This document shows, piece after piece, positions 7,029 through 14,633 of a stretch of 16,293 bases of DNA. This DNA is from Lysobacterales bacterium (GTDB lineage: Bacteria > Pseudomonadota > Gammaproteobacteria > Xanthomonadales > SZUA-36): positions 1 through 16,293 of the forward strand of contig SHZL01000026.1 of NCBI GenBank assembly GCA_009692275.1. The letters run 5' to 3'. Each line of letters opens with the position of its first letter. Within the stretch, counting starts at the first letter, position 1. The notes below the pieces were generated by a model, which saw only the letters and a list, made by a program, of their open reading frames with translations, ran no database searches and was not told the origin of the DNA. Position numbers and translations under genes: made by a program.

Positions 7029-9101
7029 TTATTTGGCTCCTGCTGCGGCCACGGTGATCAAGAGGTTGCCGATCGCATCCACGGTAGCCATGTAGCCCGG
7101 CAATACCACGGTGGTGGCATCCATTTCGCTGACAATCGCGGCGCCACTGATCACCATGCCTTCGCGCAACAGGTTGCGGTGGTAAATGGCGGCATCATGC
7201 CATCGCCCTTCATGGTAAATGCGCGAGTCATGCGCCTTGCACTCATCCAGGCTTAAGCCTTCCTTGCCCACCCGCACTTCAGCAATGGCCCTGGAACGGG
7301 ACTGTACTATGGCGCGGATCATGACCAGTTCGTGGTCTTCACCGAGGGCAAAGGTAAACAGGTGTTCATGCTCCCGGTCGAATCGGTCGGTGAGGAATGC
7401 CAGGCCGTGCTGGCGTAAATCGGCGGCAGTAAATTCCATGGTGATCTGGAATGCCTGCCCTGCGTAACGAAGATCCGCCTGGTAGGTCGCTTCCTGCTTT
7501 TCTGCCGGGATGCCATCGGCATTCAGTGACGTCGCCGCACGCTCACGCAGGCTTTCAAGATCAGCCAGCAGTTGCTCCACGGTGATGTCGGCCGCCTTGG
7601 ATACGTAGGTGCGCGAAGCCTCATCCTGCACCGCAGTGGTCGCATCACCATAGGCGCACAGCACGCCGGGTCCGGGGGGAATGATCACCGGCCAGGAGTC
7701 GGTCAGGATGCCCATGGCGTTGCCATGCAGAGGCCCGGCGCCGCCGAAAGCTATCAGGGCGAAATCGCGTGGATCAAACCCCTGCTCCACGGACACCAGC
7801 CGCAAGGCGCCAAACATGGACTCATTGATGATCTTGATCATGCCTTCGGCCGCTTCCATCAATCCAATGCCCATGGCATCGGCAATCTTCTGTACCGCGG
7901 TCTCGGCTGCAGCTTTGTCGATGGCCATGTTGCCGCCCAACTGGACATCAGATGGCAGGTACCCCAGCACCACGTTGGCATCACACACCGTGGCCTCGGT
8001 TCCGCCCTGCAAGTAGGCCGCCGGACCGGGGACCGCGCCAGCCGATTGCGGGCCGACGCGCAAGGCCTTGGTCAACTGCGGCACGAAGGCAATGGATCCG
8101 CCGCCGGCGCCTACCGTGCGTACATCCACCGAGGGTGCGCGGACGGTTACGTCCCCCACTCGCGTTTCCCGGCGTACCCTTGCCCTCGCTCCCTGGATCA
8201 GCGCCACGTCGGTGGAAGTTCCGCCCATGTCAAAGGTCAGCACATCGTTGTACCCGGCCCGGCTGGCGTAATAAATGGCGCCCGCCACACCACCGGCAGG
8301 GCCGGACATCAGCAGATTTACCGGCGATGCCGCAGCCGCGCGCGAGGAAGCAAGGCCACCGTCAGAGCGCAGGATGGACAGTTGCACATCCTTGCCCATC
8401 AGCTTCTCCAGCGAAGCCTGCAAATTATTGATGTAGGTGGAAACTTCCGGATACACATAGGAGTTCACTACCGTGGTTTCGGTGCGCTCGTATTCCTGCA
8501 TTTCCGGCACCACGTCGGATGAAATGGAGATGGGCACCTTGCCGAATATCTTGCGTGCAACGTCACGTGCCTGGCGCTCGTGCTCACCATTGACATAGGC
8601 ATTGATAAAACAGATGGTCAGGGCTTCAACTTCCCCCTTGGCCTTGAGCTTTTTCAGGCTGGTTCGCAAAGCAGCCTTGTCCAGCGGGCGGACCACCTCT
8701 CCATTGGCGGCGATGCGCTCCTCAGCTTCGATGGTCAGCTGCAGCGGAGCCAGCAGGGGCTTCTTGACGTAGCTCACCCAGCCACCGAGCCCGCCCGGGC
8801 AAAAGGACCGTGCCACCTGCAACACCTGTTTGAAGCCGCTGGTGGTGACCAGGCCGACCTTTGCGCCTTTGCCGGTCAAAACCGCATTGGTGGCCACCGT
8901 TGTGCCGTGCATCACGCGGTGAATCTTTTTCGGATCAACTCCTGATTCCTCGCAGATGCGCGCGATGCCGTTGAGCACACCAATCGATGAATCCTGCGGT
9001 GTGGATAGCACTTTCGCTGTACAGGTGGCGCCCGATTCCTCATCGATCAGCAGCAGGTCCGTAAAGGTACCGCCCACATCAACGCCCAGTCGATAACTCA
9101 T
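7029..9101 (-). CDS. hyuA: Hydantoinase/oxoprolinase family subunit A
   Basis: The 690-residue ATP-binding A subunit paired with HyuB. It has the actin/hexokinase-like nucleotide-binding elements: GVDVGGTFTD at residues 6-15, HGTTVATNAVL at 65-75, SGPAGGVAGA at 266-275 and FDMGGTSTDVA at 290-300, plus GGTEATVCDANV and the C-terminal part of the fold. It phosphorylates the substrate amide or carbonyl so that ring opening (hydantoinase/oxoprolinase) or carboxylation (acetone or acetophenone carboxylase) can follow. A segment with SFCPGGLGG at 99-107 lies where subfamilies differ and may help assign the substrate class. A GGAG site 6 bases before the ATG at 9101 supports the start. The gene is 40 bases after the lyase gene and 2 bases before hyuB, so it is probably co-transcribed with both. 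Confidence 0.93.
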   Translation of the reverse strand: MSYRLGVDVGGTFTDLLLIDEESGATCTAKVLSTPQDSSIGVLNGIARICEESGVDPKKIHRVMHGTTVATNAVLTGKGAKVGLVTTSGFKQVLQVARSFCPGGLGGWVSYVKKPLLAPLQLTIEAEERIAANGEVVRPLDKAALRTSLKKLKAKGEVEALTICFINAYVNGEHERQARDVARKIFGKVPISISSDVVPEMQEYERTETTVVNSYVYPEVSTYINNLQASLEKLMGKDVQLSILRSDGGLASSRAAAASPVNLLMSGPAGGVAGAIYYASRAGYNDVLTFDMGGTSTDVALIQGARARVRRETRVGDVTVRAPSVDVRTVGAGGGSIAFVPQLTKALRVGPQSAGAVPGPAAYLQGGTEATVCDANVVLGYLPSDVQLGGNMAIDKAAAETAVQKIADAMGIGLMEAAEGMIKIINESMFGALRLVSVEQGFDPRDFALIAFGGAGPLHGNAMGILTDSWPVIIPPGPGVLCAYGDATTAVQDEASRTYVSKAADITVEQLLADLESLRERAATSLNADGIPAEKQEATYQADLRYAGQAFQITMEFTAADLRQHGLAFLTDRFDREHEHLFTFALGEDHELVMIRAIVQSRSRAIAEVRVGKEGLSLDECKAHDSRIYHEGRWHDAAIYHRNLLREGMVISGAAIVSEMDATTVVLPGYMATVDAIGNLLITVAAAGAK

Positions 9102-9141
9102 GCTTCTCTCCAGCTCCCCAAACCAATGTTATTTCCCAGTG

Positions 9142-10050
9142 TTATTTTATGCGTTCCAATTGACGACGCAGCCACGGCGTGGCCCGCCCGCCAGGCGCGG
9201 TGCCGGTCAGCGATTTTGCCAATTCTGCTGCTGCCACTAATGGCGCGAGAGCAATTCCGGTATCGTAGCCCATCTGCTCCAGCATCATGACCACATCCTC
9301 GGTGGCCACATTGCCGGAGGCTCCCGGCGCAAAGGGGCAGCCACCCAACCCGCCAATAGATGAATCAAATTTACGGATGCCGGATTCTGTCGCGGCAAAT
9401 ACGTTGGCGAGGCCCATGGCCCGCGTGTCGTGAAAATGACAACTGAGCCGTTCCGCCCCATGGCGTTCCACCAGCGTTTGGGTCAGCACCCTGACCTGCC
9501 CCGGATTGGCCGCGCCTATGGTATCGGCCACGGAGACTTCATCCGCACCCAACTGCAAAAATTGTGCAACGATGCGCTGCACTACAGCAGGATCGGTGGG
9601 GCCGTCAAACGGACACTCGAAGGCAACGGCAATGGCGGCTGCAACCCGGATACCCTCCTGGCGCGCCCGGTGCAGGATGTCCGCGGTCACCTGTTCCGCC
9701 TGGAGCATACCCATGTTGGCGTTTTTCTGCGCCATGCCTTCACTGGCATAAAGCACCATGTTGACACTGGTGGCGCCAGCGGCCCGGGCGAGCTCATAGC
9801 CTTTCATGTTTGGAATCAGCACCGTGAAGCGGCGGTCACTGTCCTGCGGCAGCCCCGCCAAGACTTCCGCCGCACCCGCCATGGCGGGGACCGCGCGGGG
9901 CGAAACAAAGCTGCCAACTTCGATATGTTTCACCCCGGCCGCAACCAGTGCCCTGACCAGTTCCAGGCGCTGCTGCGGGGTCAGGATGCGTTGCTGATTC
10001 TGCAGCCCGTCCCGGGGTCCAACGTCATTGATGATCACGGTTTCGCGCAT
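9142..10050 (-). CDS. HMG-CoA lyase family protein
   Basis: TIM-barrel lyase of the HMG-CoA lyase/DRE metallolyase superfamily, 302 residues, close to the usual length. HMG-CoA lyase splits 3-hydroxy-3-methylglutaryl-CoA into acetyl-CoA and acetoacetate at the end of leucine and isoprenoid-acid breakdown. All main active-site elements are visible: NDVGPRDGLQN with Arg13/Asp14, SFVSPRAVPAMA at 47-58, FECPFDG at 144-150, the metal ligands His205 and His207 in CHFHDTRAMGLAN, and the signature loop GLGGCPFAPGASGNVATED with catalytic Cys238. Its start overlaps the CoA-transferase stop (TGATG). The pairing suggests that a free acid is first converted to its CoA ester and then cleaved. The exact 3-hydroxyacyl-CoA substrate is not certain. 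Confidence 0.9.
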   Translation of the reverse strand: MRETVIINDVGPRDGLQNQQRILTPQQRLELVRALVAAGVKHIEVGSFVSPRAVPAMAGAAEVLAGLPQDSDRRFTVLIPNMKGYELARAAGATSVNMVLYASEGMAQKNANMGMLQAEQVTADILHRARQEGIRVAAAIAVAFECPFDGPTDPAVVQRIVAQFLQLGADEVSVADTIGAANPGQVRVLTQTLVERHGAERLSCHFHDTRAMGLANVFAATESGIRKFDSSIGGLGGCPFAPGASGNVATEDVVMMLEQMGYDTGIALAPLVAAAELAKSLTGTAPGGRATPWLRRQLERIK

Positions 10051-11249
10051 CAGCCAACCACTCCCTGCCGGCGCAATTCCTCGATAGCCCCCGCCTCGTA
10101 TCCAAGCAATCGGGATAAAACCTCATCCGTATGCTGACCCACCAGCGGCGCGGCACTGAATGACTCCTCATTGGTGCGCGACAACTTGATGGGATTGCCC
10201 GGCCCCCGGGTGGATTTGCCGCCCGGGTGCTTGAGCTCAACTACCATGTTGCGGTGCAAGACCTGTGAATCACCCAGGGCCTGGCTGAAACGGTTTACCG
10301 GCGCACAGGGTATCCGTTTGGCTTCCAATTGCCGCAGCCAGTACTCAGACGTGTTGTTTTTCAGGATGGCATTCAAACGCTCATTGATCATGTCACGATC
10401 CTGCCAGCGGCCGGGCTGGGTATCGTACCTGGTATCTGCAAATTCCGGACACGGAATCACCTGCTTGAGATTCTGCCAGAAGTTGTCGGTAATCACTGCA
10501 ATGACAATAAAACCGTCGGATGTTGCAAACGTATTGTAGGGCACATGCACAAAATGGGAGTTGCCGATGGGGTACGGGTCTTCACCGGAAAGAAAATGCA
10601 TGGTCGCCATGTAGTTCAGCATGGAAACCTGGCAGTCCAGCATGGAAATATCCACGTGCTGGCCACGGCCGCTGCCGCCGCGCTCCAACAGGGCGGCCAG
10701 GATTCCCATGACCGCGAACATGCCGCCGCCCAGGTCACCGATGGGAATGCCCGAACGTACCGGGTGAGCCGGGTCGCTGCCAGTAATGGACATGCCGCCG
10801 CCGGTGGCTTGCGCCACCTGGTCAAAGGCCGGCCGGTCGGGCTTTGGCCCATCCGAGCCAAAACCCGTCACCGTGCAGGTAACAATGGCCGGGTTGATGG
10901 CGCTCAGCGTTGCGTAGTCAATACCCAGCCGTTCCGCTACACCCACGCCGAAATTGCTGATGACGACGTCAGACTTGCGCACCAGGTCGTAAAAGACCTC
11001 GCGGCCTGCGGGGCTTTTCAGGTCGATGGCCACGCTCTGTTTGTTGCGATTGAGGGTGATGTAATAGGCGCCGAATCCATCCAGTGAATTCTTCGGGTCC
11101 GTGGCCAGCAGTTTGCGTGTGCCCTCGCCCTGCAAAGGCTCTACCTTGATGGTTTCCGCCCCCAGGTCCGCCAGGATCATGGAACCATAGGGGCCGGACA
11201 ACATATGGGTCAGGTCGAGGATGCGTACATTGGCCAAGGGTTTGTTCAT
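10050..11249 (-). CDS. Class III (CaiB/BaiF) acyl-CoA transferase
   Basis: Family III CoA-transferase, 399 residues, which moves CoA from a donor such as succinyl-CoA to a free carboxylic acid through an aspartyl-CoA anhydride. Visible landmarks are the N-terminal VRILDLTHMLSGPYGSMILADLGAE region (residues 8-32, with IKVE following), NRNKQSVAIDLKSP at 67-80, TGFGSDGP at 128-135, the catalytic Asp172 in IPIGDLGGGMFA, and GRGQHVDISMLD. The C-terminal segment (PCAPVNRFSQAL and later LGYEAGAIEELRRQGVV) is typical. No strong ribosome-binding site precedes the ATG at 11249, but the family N-terminus begins there. It lies 36 bases after uppP and its stop overlaps the lyase start. Which acid it activates is unknown; a substrate feeding the adjacent lyase is the natural guess. 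Confidence 0.92.
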   Translation of the reverse strand: MNKPLANVRILDLTHMLSGPYGSMILADLGAETIKVEPLQGEGTRKLLATDPKNSLDGFGAYYITLNRNKQSVAIDLKSPAGREVFYDLVRKSDVVISNFGVGVAERLGIDYATLSAINPAIVTCTVTGFGSDGPKPDRPAFDQVAQATGGGMSITGSDPAHPVRSGIPIGDLGGGMFAVMGILAALLERGGSGRGQHVDISMLDCQVSMLNYMATMHFLSGEDPYPIGNSHFVHVPYNTFATSDGFIVIAVITDNFWQNLKQVIPCPEFADTRYDTQPGRWQDRDMINERLNAILKNNTSEYWLRQLEAKRIPCAPVNRFSQALGDSQVLHRNMVVELKHPGGKSTRGPGNPIKLSRTNEESFSAAPLVGQHTDEVLSRLLGYEAGAIEELRRQGVVG

Positions 11250-11285
11250 GCGGGTTTGTTCGTCAGGTTTTGATCAGTATGTGAG

Positions 11286-12083
11286 CTACCAGAAATACCC
11301 AAGCACGATCGCGCCGAGGACCAGGCGATACCACGCGAAGGCGCTGAACGTGTGATGCGCGATGTAGCGCAGCAGGCCCTTTACCACCAGTAGTGCGCTG
11401 ATGAACGCCATCACGAAGCCGGTCGCAAAGACCGGAAGATCATGCGCGTGCAGCAACTCGTAGTTCTTGTACAGATCCAGGCCGGTAGCGGCAAACATGA
11501 TCGGGATGGCGAGAAAAAACGAAAACTCCGTGGCGGCCTTGCGCGACAGGCCGGTTAACAAACCACCAATGATGGTAGCGCCTGCGCGGGATGTGCCGGG
11601 AATCAGGGACACGCACTGGGCCAGGCCGATCAGCAAGGCATCGCGCCATCCCATCTCGTCCACTGCGGCGACACGCACGCTGCGATGCCTGCTTTCCACC
11701 CAGAAAATCACCAGGCCGCCGGCGATCAATGCGATTGCAACGGTGACCGGGTTGAACAGGTACGCCTTGATCGTGTCATGAAACAGCAGCCCCAACATCG
11801 CCGCCGGCAGGAACGCGACCAGCAGGTTCACCACAAATCGCCGCGCGCGTACATCAGTGAACAGCCCGCGCGTGACGCCGAGCAGCCTGGCGCGATACTC
11901 CCACACCACCGCCAGGATAGCCCCGAGTTGAATGACGATTTCGAAGACCTTGCCCTTGTCGTCGTTAAAATCAAGCAGGTCACCCACAATGATCAGGTGC
12001 CCGGTACTCGAGATCGGCAAAAACTCCGTGACGCCTTCAACGACGCCCAGGACCAGCGCCTTCAGGATAACCAGCCAATCCAT
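11286..12083 (-). CDS. uppP: Undecaprenyl-diphosphatase (UppP/BacA)
   Basis: Integral inner-membrane phosphatase that converts undecaprenyl diphosphate to the monophosphate, recycling the lipid carrier for peptidoglycan and other surface polymers; overproduction gives bacitracin resistance in known cases. The 265-residue product is highly hydrophobic with about eight membrane segments. It has the two conserved active-site motifs: VEGVTEFLPISSTGHL (Glu16, Glu20, Ser25/Ser26, His29) and IPGTSRAGATIIGGL with Arg166. Length is normal. GAGG 7 bases upstream supports the ATG at 12083. It is the first gene of the minus-strand run and lies 36 bases before the CoA-transferase with no terminator between, which is an unexpected partner for a housekeeping gene. 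Confidence 0.97.
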   Translation of the reverse strand: MDWLVILKALVLGVVEGVTEFLPISSTGHLIIVGDLLDFNDDKGKVFEIVIQLGAILAVVWEYRARLLGVTRGLFTDVRARRFVVNLLVAFLPAAMLGLLFHDTIKAYLFNPVTVAIALIAGGLVIFWVESRHRSVRVAAVDEMGWRDALLIGLAQCVSLIPGTSRAGATIIGGLLTGLSRKAATEFSFFLAIPIMFAATGLDLYKNYELLHAHDLPVFATGFVMAFISALLVVKGLLRYIAHHTFSAFAWYRLVLGAIVLGYFW

Positions 12084-12227
12084 TGTGATTCCTCAGTAAG
12101 TGCCAGTTGGCAGATGCGTCCGTGAGATCAGGGCCACGCAGCTTGGCGCATGCTCCGCAGCTATAGTGCCAGAAATAGCAGCTCATTGGAGCGAGGCCGA
12201 ATGGCTGGCAGTCAGGGCGCACAAAAG

Positions 12228-12266
12228 TTAATGAAAAATTTAATCTCTGTTCATCTGAATTTCATC
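12228..12266 (+). repeat. Spaced direct repeats, possible regulator site
   Basis: Related hexamers TTAATG (12228), TTAATC (12240), TTCATC (12250) and TTCATC (12261) recur at intervals of 12, 10 and 11 bases, about one helical turn. Tandem sites with 10-11 base spacing are typical of OmpR/PhoB-family regulators, and one such regulator is encoded at 13934. The link is inference. Confidence 0.35.
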
Positions 12267-12314
12267 GGAGCATAATCGGGTCTGCGTAACATGGATGCGC
12301 ACATAAGGATATCC

Positions 12315-12332
12315 CCGGTTTGCACTAACCGG
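12315..12332 (+). other. Hairpin in the 5' leader of the secreted-protein gene
   Basis: Perfect 6-base arms CCGGTT (12315-12320) and AACCGG (12327-12332) around a 6-base loop, 38 bases before the ATG. There is no T-run after it, so it is not a terminator. It may stabilise the mRNA leader or be a palindromic protein site. Confidence 0.35.
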
Positions 12333-12370
12333 ACAACATTTCGCAAGGACGCGAACACAAGGAGTTTCGT

Positions 12371-13759
12371 ATGAAAATCAGACTGCTCACCATAGCTTTG
12401 GCGTTCTCGCTGTCGGCATCGGCCGCGGCAGAGGACGTGATTGTAACCAGGCATTTTTCAGGCATCTGGAACCAACCGGAACAGGAAAGCCAGGGTCTCA
12501 TCCTGCAGGTGGTCAACCAGGGCGACGGATCCAGGAAAGCAGTGGCGTATTGGTTCACCTATGCAGACGACAGGGAATCATCCTGGTTGCTGGGCGTAGG
12601 CCCGGTAGAAGCAAACCACATCCAACTGGACCTGTTCCGCGCCAGCGACGTGGGTTTCCTGGAAGATGACCATCCCGGCAATGCGAACGTCATACAAGTC
12701 GGCTCCATGGACATAGAGTTTTCTTCGTGTGACGATGGCACCGTCTCGTTCAGCTCCAGCGACAGCGATATCGGATCCGGTGATTTTCCAATTTCAAGGA
12801 TCACGTCCATTTTGAATACGAAATGCAGTGGCGGCATTTCAGATGACACACCCTCAGACGTGCTGCCGAGTGACCAGAGAATCAGCCTCATGCCGGCGCG
12901 CCAGGAAGTCACCGGCAGCGGCCATGCTGATTTCAAGCAACAGCCAGACCGCACGGAATTTTCTGTTGAAAGCGAAAACCTGGCCGATGGCCGCTACCGG
13001 ATACTGGTAGGTGATGTGGACCGTGGTGAATTGGTGGTTAGTGCCGGCCACGGACAAACCGAATTTCGCAGCCCGGGGGAATCGGGCAAGATCCTGCTGA
13101 CATTTGACCCGCGCGGCCAGGCCATCGAAGTTAGCGGCAAGCAGGGAGCGGTACTCACCTCGGGTGATGCCGAGCTGAGCGATGATGACGCTACTGACGA
13201 TGATGCCACTGACGAGGACACCGACGAAGATACTGACGAGGACACCGACGAAGATACCGACGAGGACACCGACGAAGATACTGACGAGGACACCGATGAC
13301 GATACTGACGAGGACACCGACGAAGATACTGACGAGGACACCGATGACGATACTGACGAGGACACCGACGAAGATACTGACGAAGATACCGATGACGATA
13401 CCGATGACGATACCGACAGCGACGATAACGGTAGCGAAATTGAAGTCGACCTCACGAACGCAGGCGTCTTCCCGGAAGCATCCGGTGATGCAAACTTCGA
13501 GGCGCGGGATGATCGTACCGAATTCTCCGTGGAAATCGAGGATGTTCCAGCCGGAAACTATGACCTGAAGGTTGGGGGCACCTCGGTTGGCGACATTCAT
13601 GCGACCATGGACGAGGATGGCAAAGTCCGCGGTGAGGCCGAATTTCGGGATCCGGTAGAGCCCGGTAAAACCCTGTTGGACTTCGACCCGCGCGGGCAGA
13701 CTATCGAAGTGCTGGACGGGTCTGACGTTATACTCGATGTGGCGTTTCCGCTGAGCTAG
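12371..13759 (+). CDS. Secreted protein with duplicated domain and tandem acidic (D/E)DT linker
   Basis: Function not recognised. The 462-residue product has a signal peptide (1-20, ending ASAAA). An N-terminal domain (about 25-152) contains FSGIWNQPEQESQGLILQVV and VAYWFTYADDRESSWLLGVG, a pattern I associate with uncharacterised secreted gammaproteobacterial proteins, and two cysteines (120, 152) that could form a disulfide. Two copies of a second domain follow, about 178-258 and 366-457. Both share DRTEFSVE and a segment ending FDPRGQ-(A/T)-IEV, with an intervening Gly-rich hairpin-like part. They are separated by a highly acidic tract (271-352) made of DEDT and DDDT units. Such an acidic tract may bind divalent cations or act as a stiff spacer. 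AAGGAG 6 bases before the ATG supports the start. A probable terminator follows, so the gene is likely transcribed alone. It is most likely periplasmic, surface-attached or released. Confidence 0.85.
   Translation: MKIRLLTIALAFSLSASAAAEDVIVTRHFSGIWNQPEQESQGLILQVVNQGDGSRKAVAYWFTYADDRESSWLLGVGPVEANHIQLDLFRASDVGFLEDDHPGNANVIQVGSMDIEFSSCDDGTVSFSSSDSDIGSGDFPISRITSILNTKCSGGISDDTPSDVLPSDQRISLMPARQEVTGSGHADFKQQPDRTEFSVESENLADGRYRILVGDVDRGELVVSAGHGQTEFRSPGESGKILLTFDPRGQAIEVSGKQGAVLTSGDAELSDDDATDDDATDEDTDEDTDEDTDEDTDEDTDEDTDEDTDDDTDEDTDEDTDEDTDDDTDEDTDEDTDEDTDDDTDDDTDSDDNGSEIEVDLTNAGVFPEASGDANFEARDDRTEFSVEIEDVPAGNYDLKVGGTSVGDIHATMDEDGKVRGEAEFRDPVEPGKTLLDFDPRGQTIEVLDGSDVILDVAFPLS
13211..13414 (+). repeat. 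In-frame 12-base tandem repeat with 48-base higher-order unit
   Basis: Seventeen tandem 12-base units encode the tetrapeptides DEDT (13) or DDDT (4). The units 13259-13306 and 13307-13354 are identical 48-base blocks (three DEDT then one DDDT), and 13355-13402 is a third copy with three base differences, all silent. The near-identity at the DNA level points to recent duplication by slippage or unequal crossing-over. Since 12 divides by 3, changes in copy number keep the frame. Confidence 0.95.
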
Positions 13760-13797
13760 GACTCATTTTCGGCACGTCGCATCCATAGGCCGCCGGG

Positions 13798-13834
13798 GGC
13801 TGGTTTCCGATGAGGATTCCAGCCTCTGGTTTTT
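13798..13834 (+). terminator. Probable intrinsic terminator after the secreted-protein gene
   Basis: Arms GGCTGG (13798-13803) and CCAGCC (13819-13824) enclose a symmetrical TT/TT internal loop, a TCC/GGA pair and a GATGA loop. TCTGG and then five T residues (13830-13834) follow. The gap between stem and T-run and the internal loop make it weaker than the one at 1963. Confidence 0.55.
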
Positions 13835-13933
13835 ATGTTGGACCTGGGGTGACACTCCGCTAAGCGTGTACTATTCTCTCCAAAGGTGCAGTGTGTCGCA
13901 CGAATGCACATCGTACGGGAGCCAGGCAGTGGC

Positions 13934-14632
13934 ATGAGAATTCTGATCGTTGAAGACGAATCCCGCATTGCCGACTTCCTTCAGCGCGGGCTGCGCGCCG
14001 AGGGACATACCTGTGTTGTGGCAAACGATGGTGAATCCGGATTATCGCTCGCTCTGGACGGCGATTTTGAGCTGTTGTTGCTGGACTTGATGCTACCCAG
14101 GATGCATGGCCATGAAGTGTGCCAGCAACTGCGTTTGAAAGGGCTAAAAACACCCATCATCATATTGACGGGAATGGACAGCCTGGATGACGTAGTGGCC
14201 GGCCTGCGCATGGGTGCCGACGATTACATGACCAAGCCATTTTCGTTTGTAGAATTGCTGGCGCGAATGGAAACGGTTATGCGCCGAAGCAAGGACTTTG
14301 CCAGCGAAGAGCCCGTTCTCAGAGCCGGTCCCCTGGCGTTTGACCGCCAGTCCCTGCGCTTCTCGGTGGATGGCAAGGAAATCAAAATGACGGCCAAGGA
14401 GTTGGCCATCATCGAGTTATTGATGAGCAAGCCGGGCACCTTGTTCAGCCGTGAGCGCATTCTCAGCAATGTCTGGGGCCTGAACATGGACCCGCTGACC
14501 AATGTGGTGGATGTCTACATCGGAAAACTGCGCAAAAAAATTGATCCGGACTCTGCCCGAATCACCATTGAAACCGTCCGCGGGCTGGGTTACCGGCTGA
14601 ACACCACCCATTCTGCCGCACCAGCCAGTTGA
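13934..14632 (+). CDS. OmpR-family two-component response regulator
   Basis: DNA-binding regulator, 232 residues, with an N-terminal receiver domain (1-115) and a C-terminal winged-helix domain (about 130-228). The receiver has the acidic pair in MRILIVEDE (Glu7, Asp8), the phosphorylated Asp51 in LLLLDLMLP, Thr79 in IIILTG and Lys101 in YMTKPF. The effector part has MTAKELAIIELLMSKPG and VVDVYIGKLRKKID followed by TVRGLGYRL, standard for OmpR/PhoB. The start is set at the ATG of MRILIVEDE; a longer GTG start at 13886 would add 16 residues before a conserved N-terminus. The stop is one base before the next gene, so it is probably co-transcribed with the cupredoxin-like gene. No sensor kinase is present in the window; it may lie beyond the right edge. 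Confidence 0.95.
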   Translation: MRILIVEDESRIADFLQRGLRAEGHTCVVANDGESGLSLALDGDFELLLLDLMLPRMHGHEVCQQLRLKGLKTPIIILTGMDSLDDVVAGLRMGADDYMTKPFSFVELLARMETVMRRSKDFASEEPVLRAGPLAFDRQSLRFSVDGKEIKMTAKELAIIELLMSKPGTLFSRERILSNVWGLNMDPLTNVVDVYIGKLRKKIDPDSARITIETVRGLGYRLNTTHSAAPAS

Positions 14633-14633
14633 A

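Larger units (their letters stand above)
12084..12370. promoter_or_regulatory. Divergent promoter region between uppP and the secreted-protein gene
   Basis: The 287-base gap should hold the promoters of both divergent genes. The uppP side has a GAGG ribosome site (12091-12094). The other side has a strong AAGGAG (12359-12364) placed 6 bases before the ATG. An AT-rich stretch (about 12221-12276) carries spaced direct repeats and a CATAAT hexamer at 12271-12276 that could be a -10 box, although I see no good -35 at the right distance. No small gene is convincing here. Confidence 0.5.

Noticed and set aside
13211..13414. Regular repeats resembling a small CRISPR or a satellite array
   Set aside because: There are no unique spacers; the units are contiguous, 12 bases long and in frame with the secreted protein.
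12994..13455. Minus-strand frame encoding a Ser/Val-rich repeat protein
   Set aside because: It is the antisense reading of the (D/E)DT repeat tract; it has no ribosome site or signal of its own.
12854..13600. Minus-strand frame with a hydrophobic Val/Ile-rich repeat that looks like membrane segments
   Set aside because: The hydrophobic character comes from antisense reading of GAC/GAG/GAT codons in the repeat; the plus-strand protein has a signal peptide, a strong ribosome site and duplicated domains.
13838..13874. Promoter for the response regulator (TTGGAC at 13838, TACTAT at 13869)
   Set aside because: The spacing of 25 bases is too long for a sigma-70 pair, and the alternative GTGACA at 13849 is too close (14 bases).
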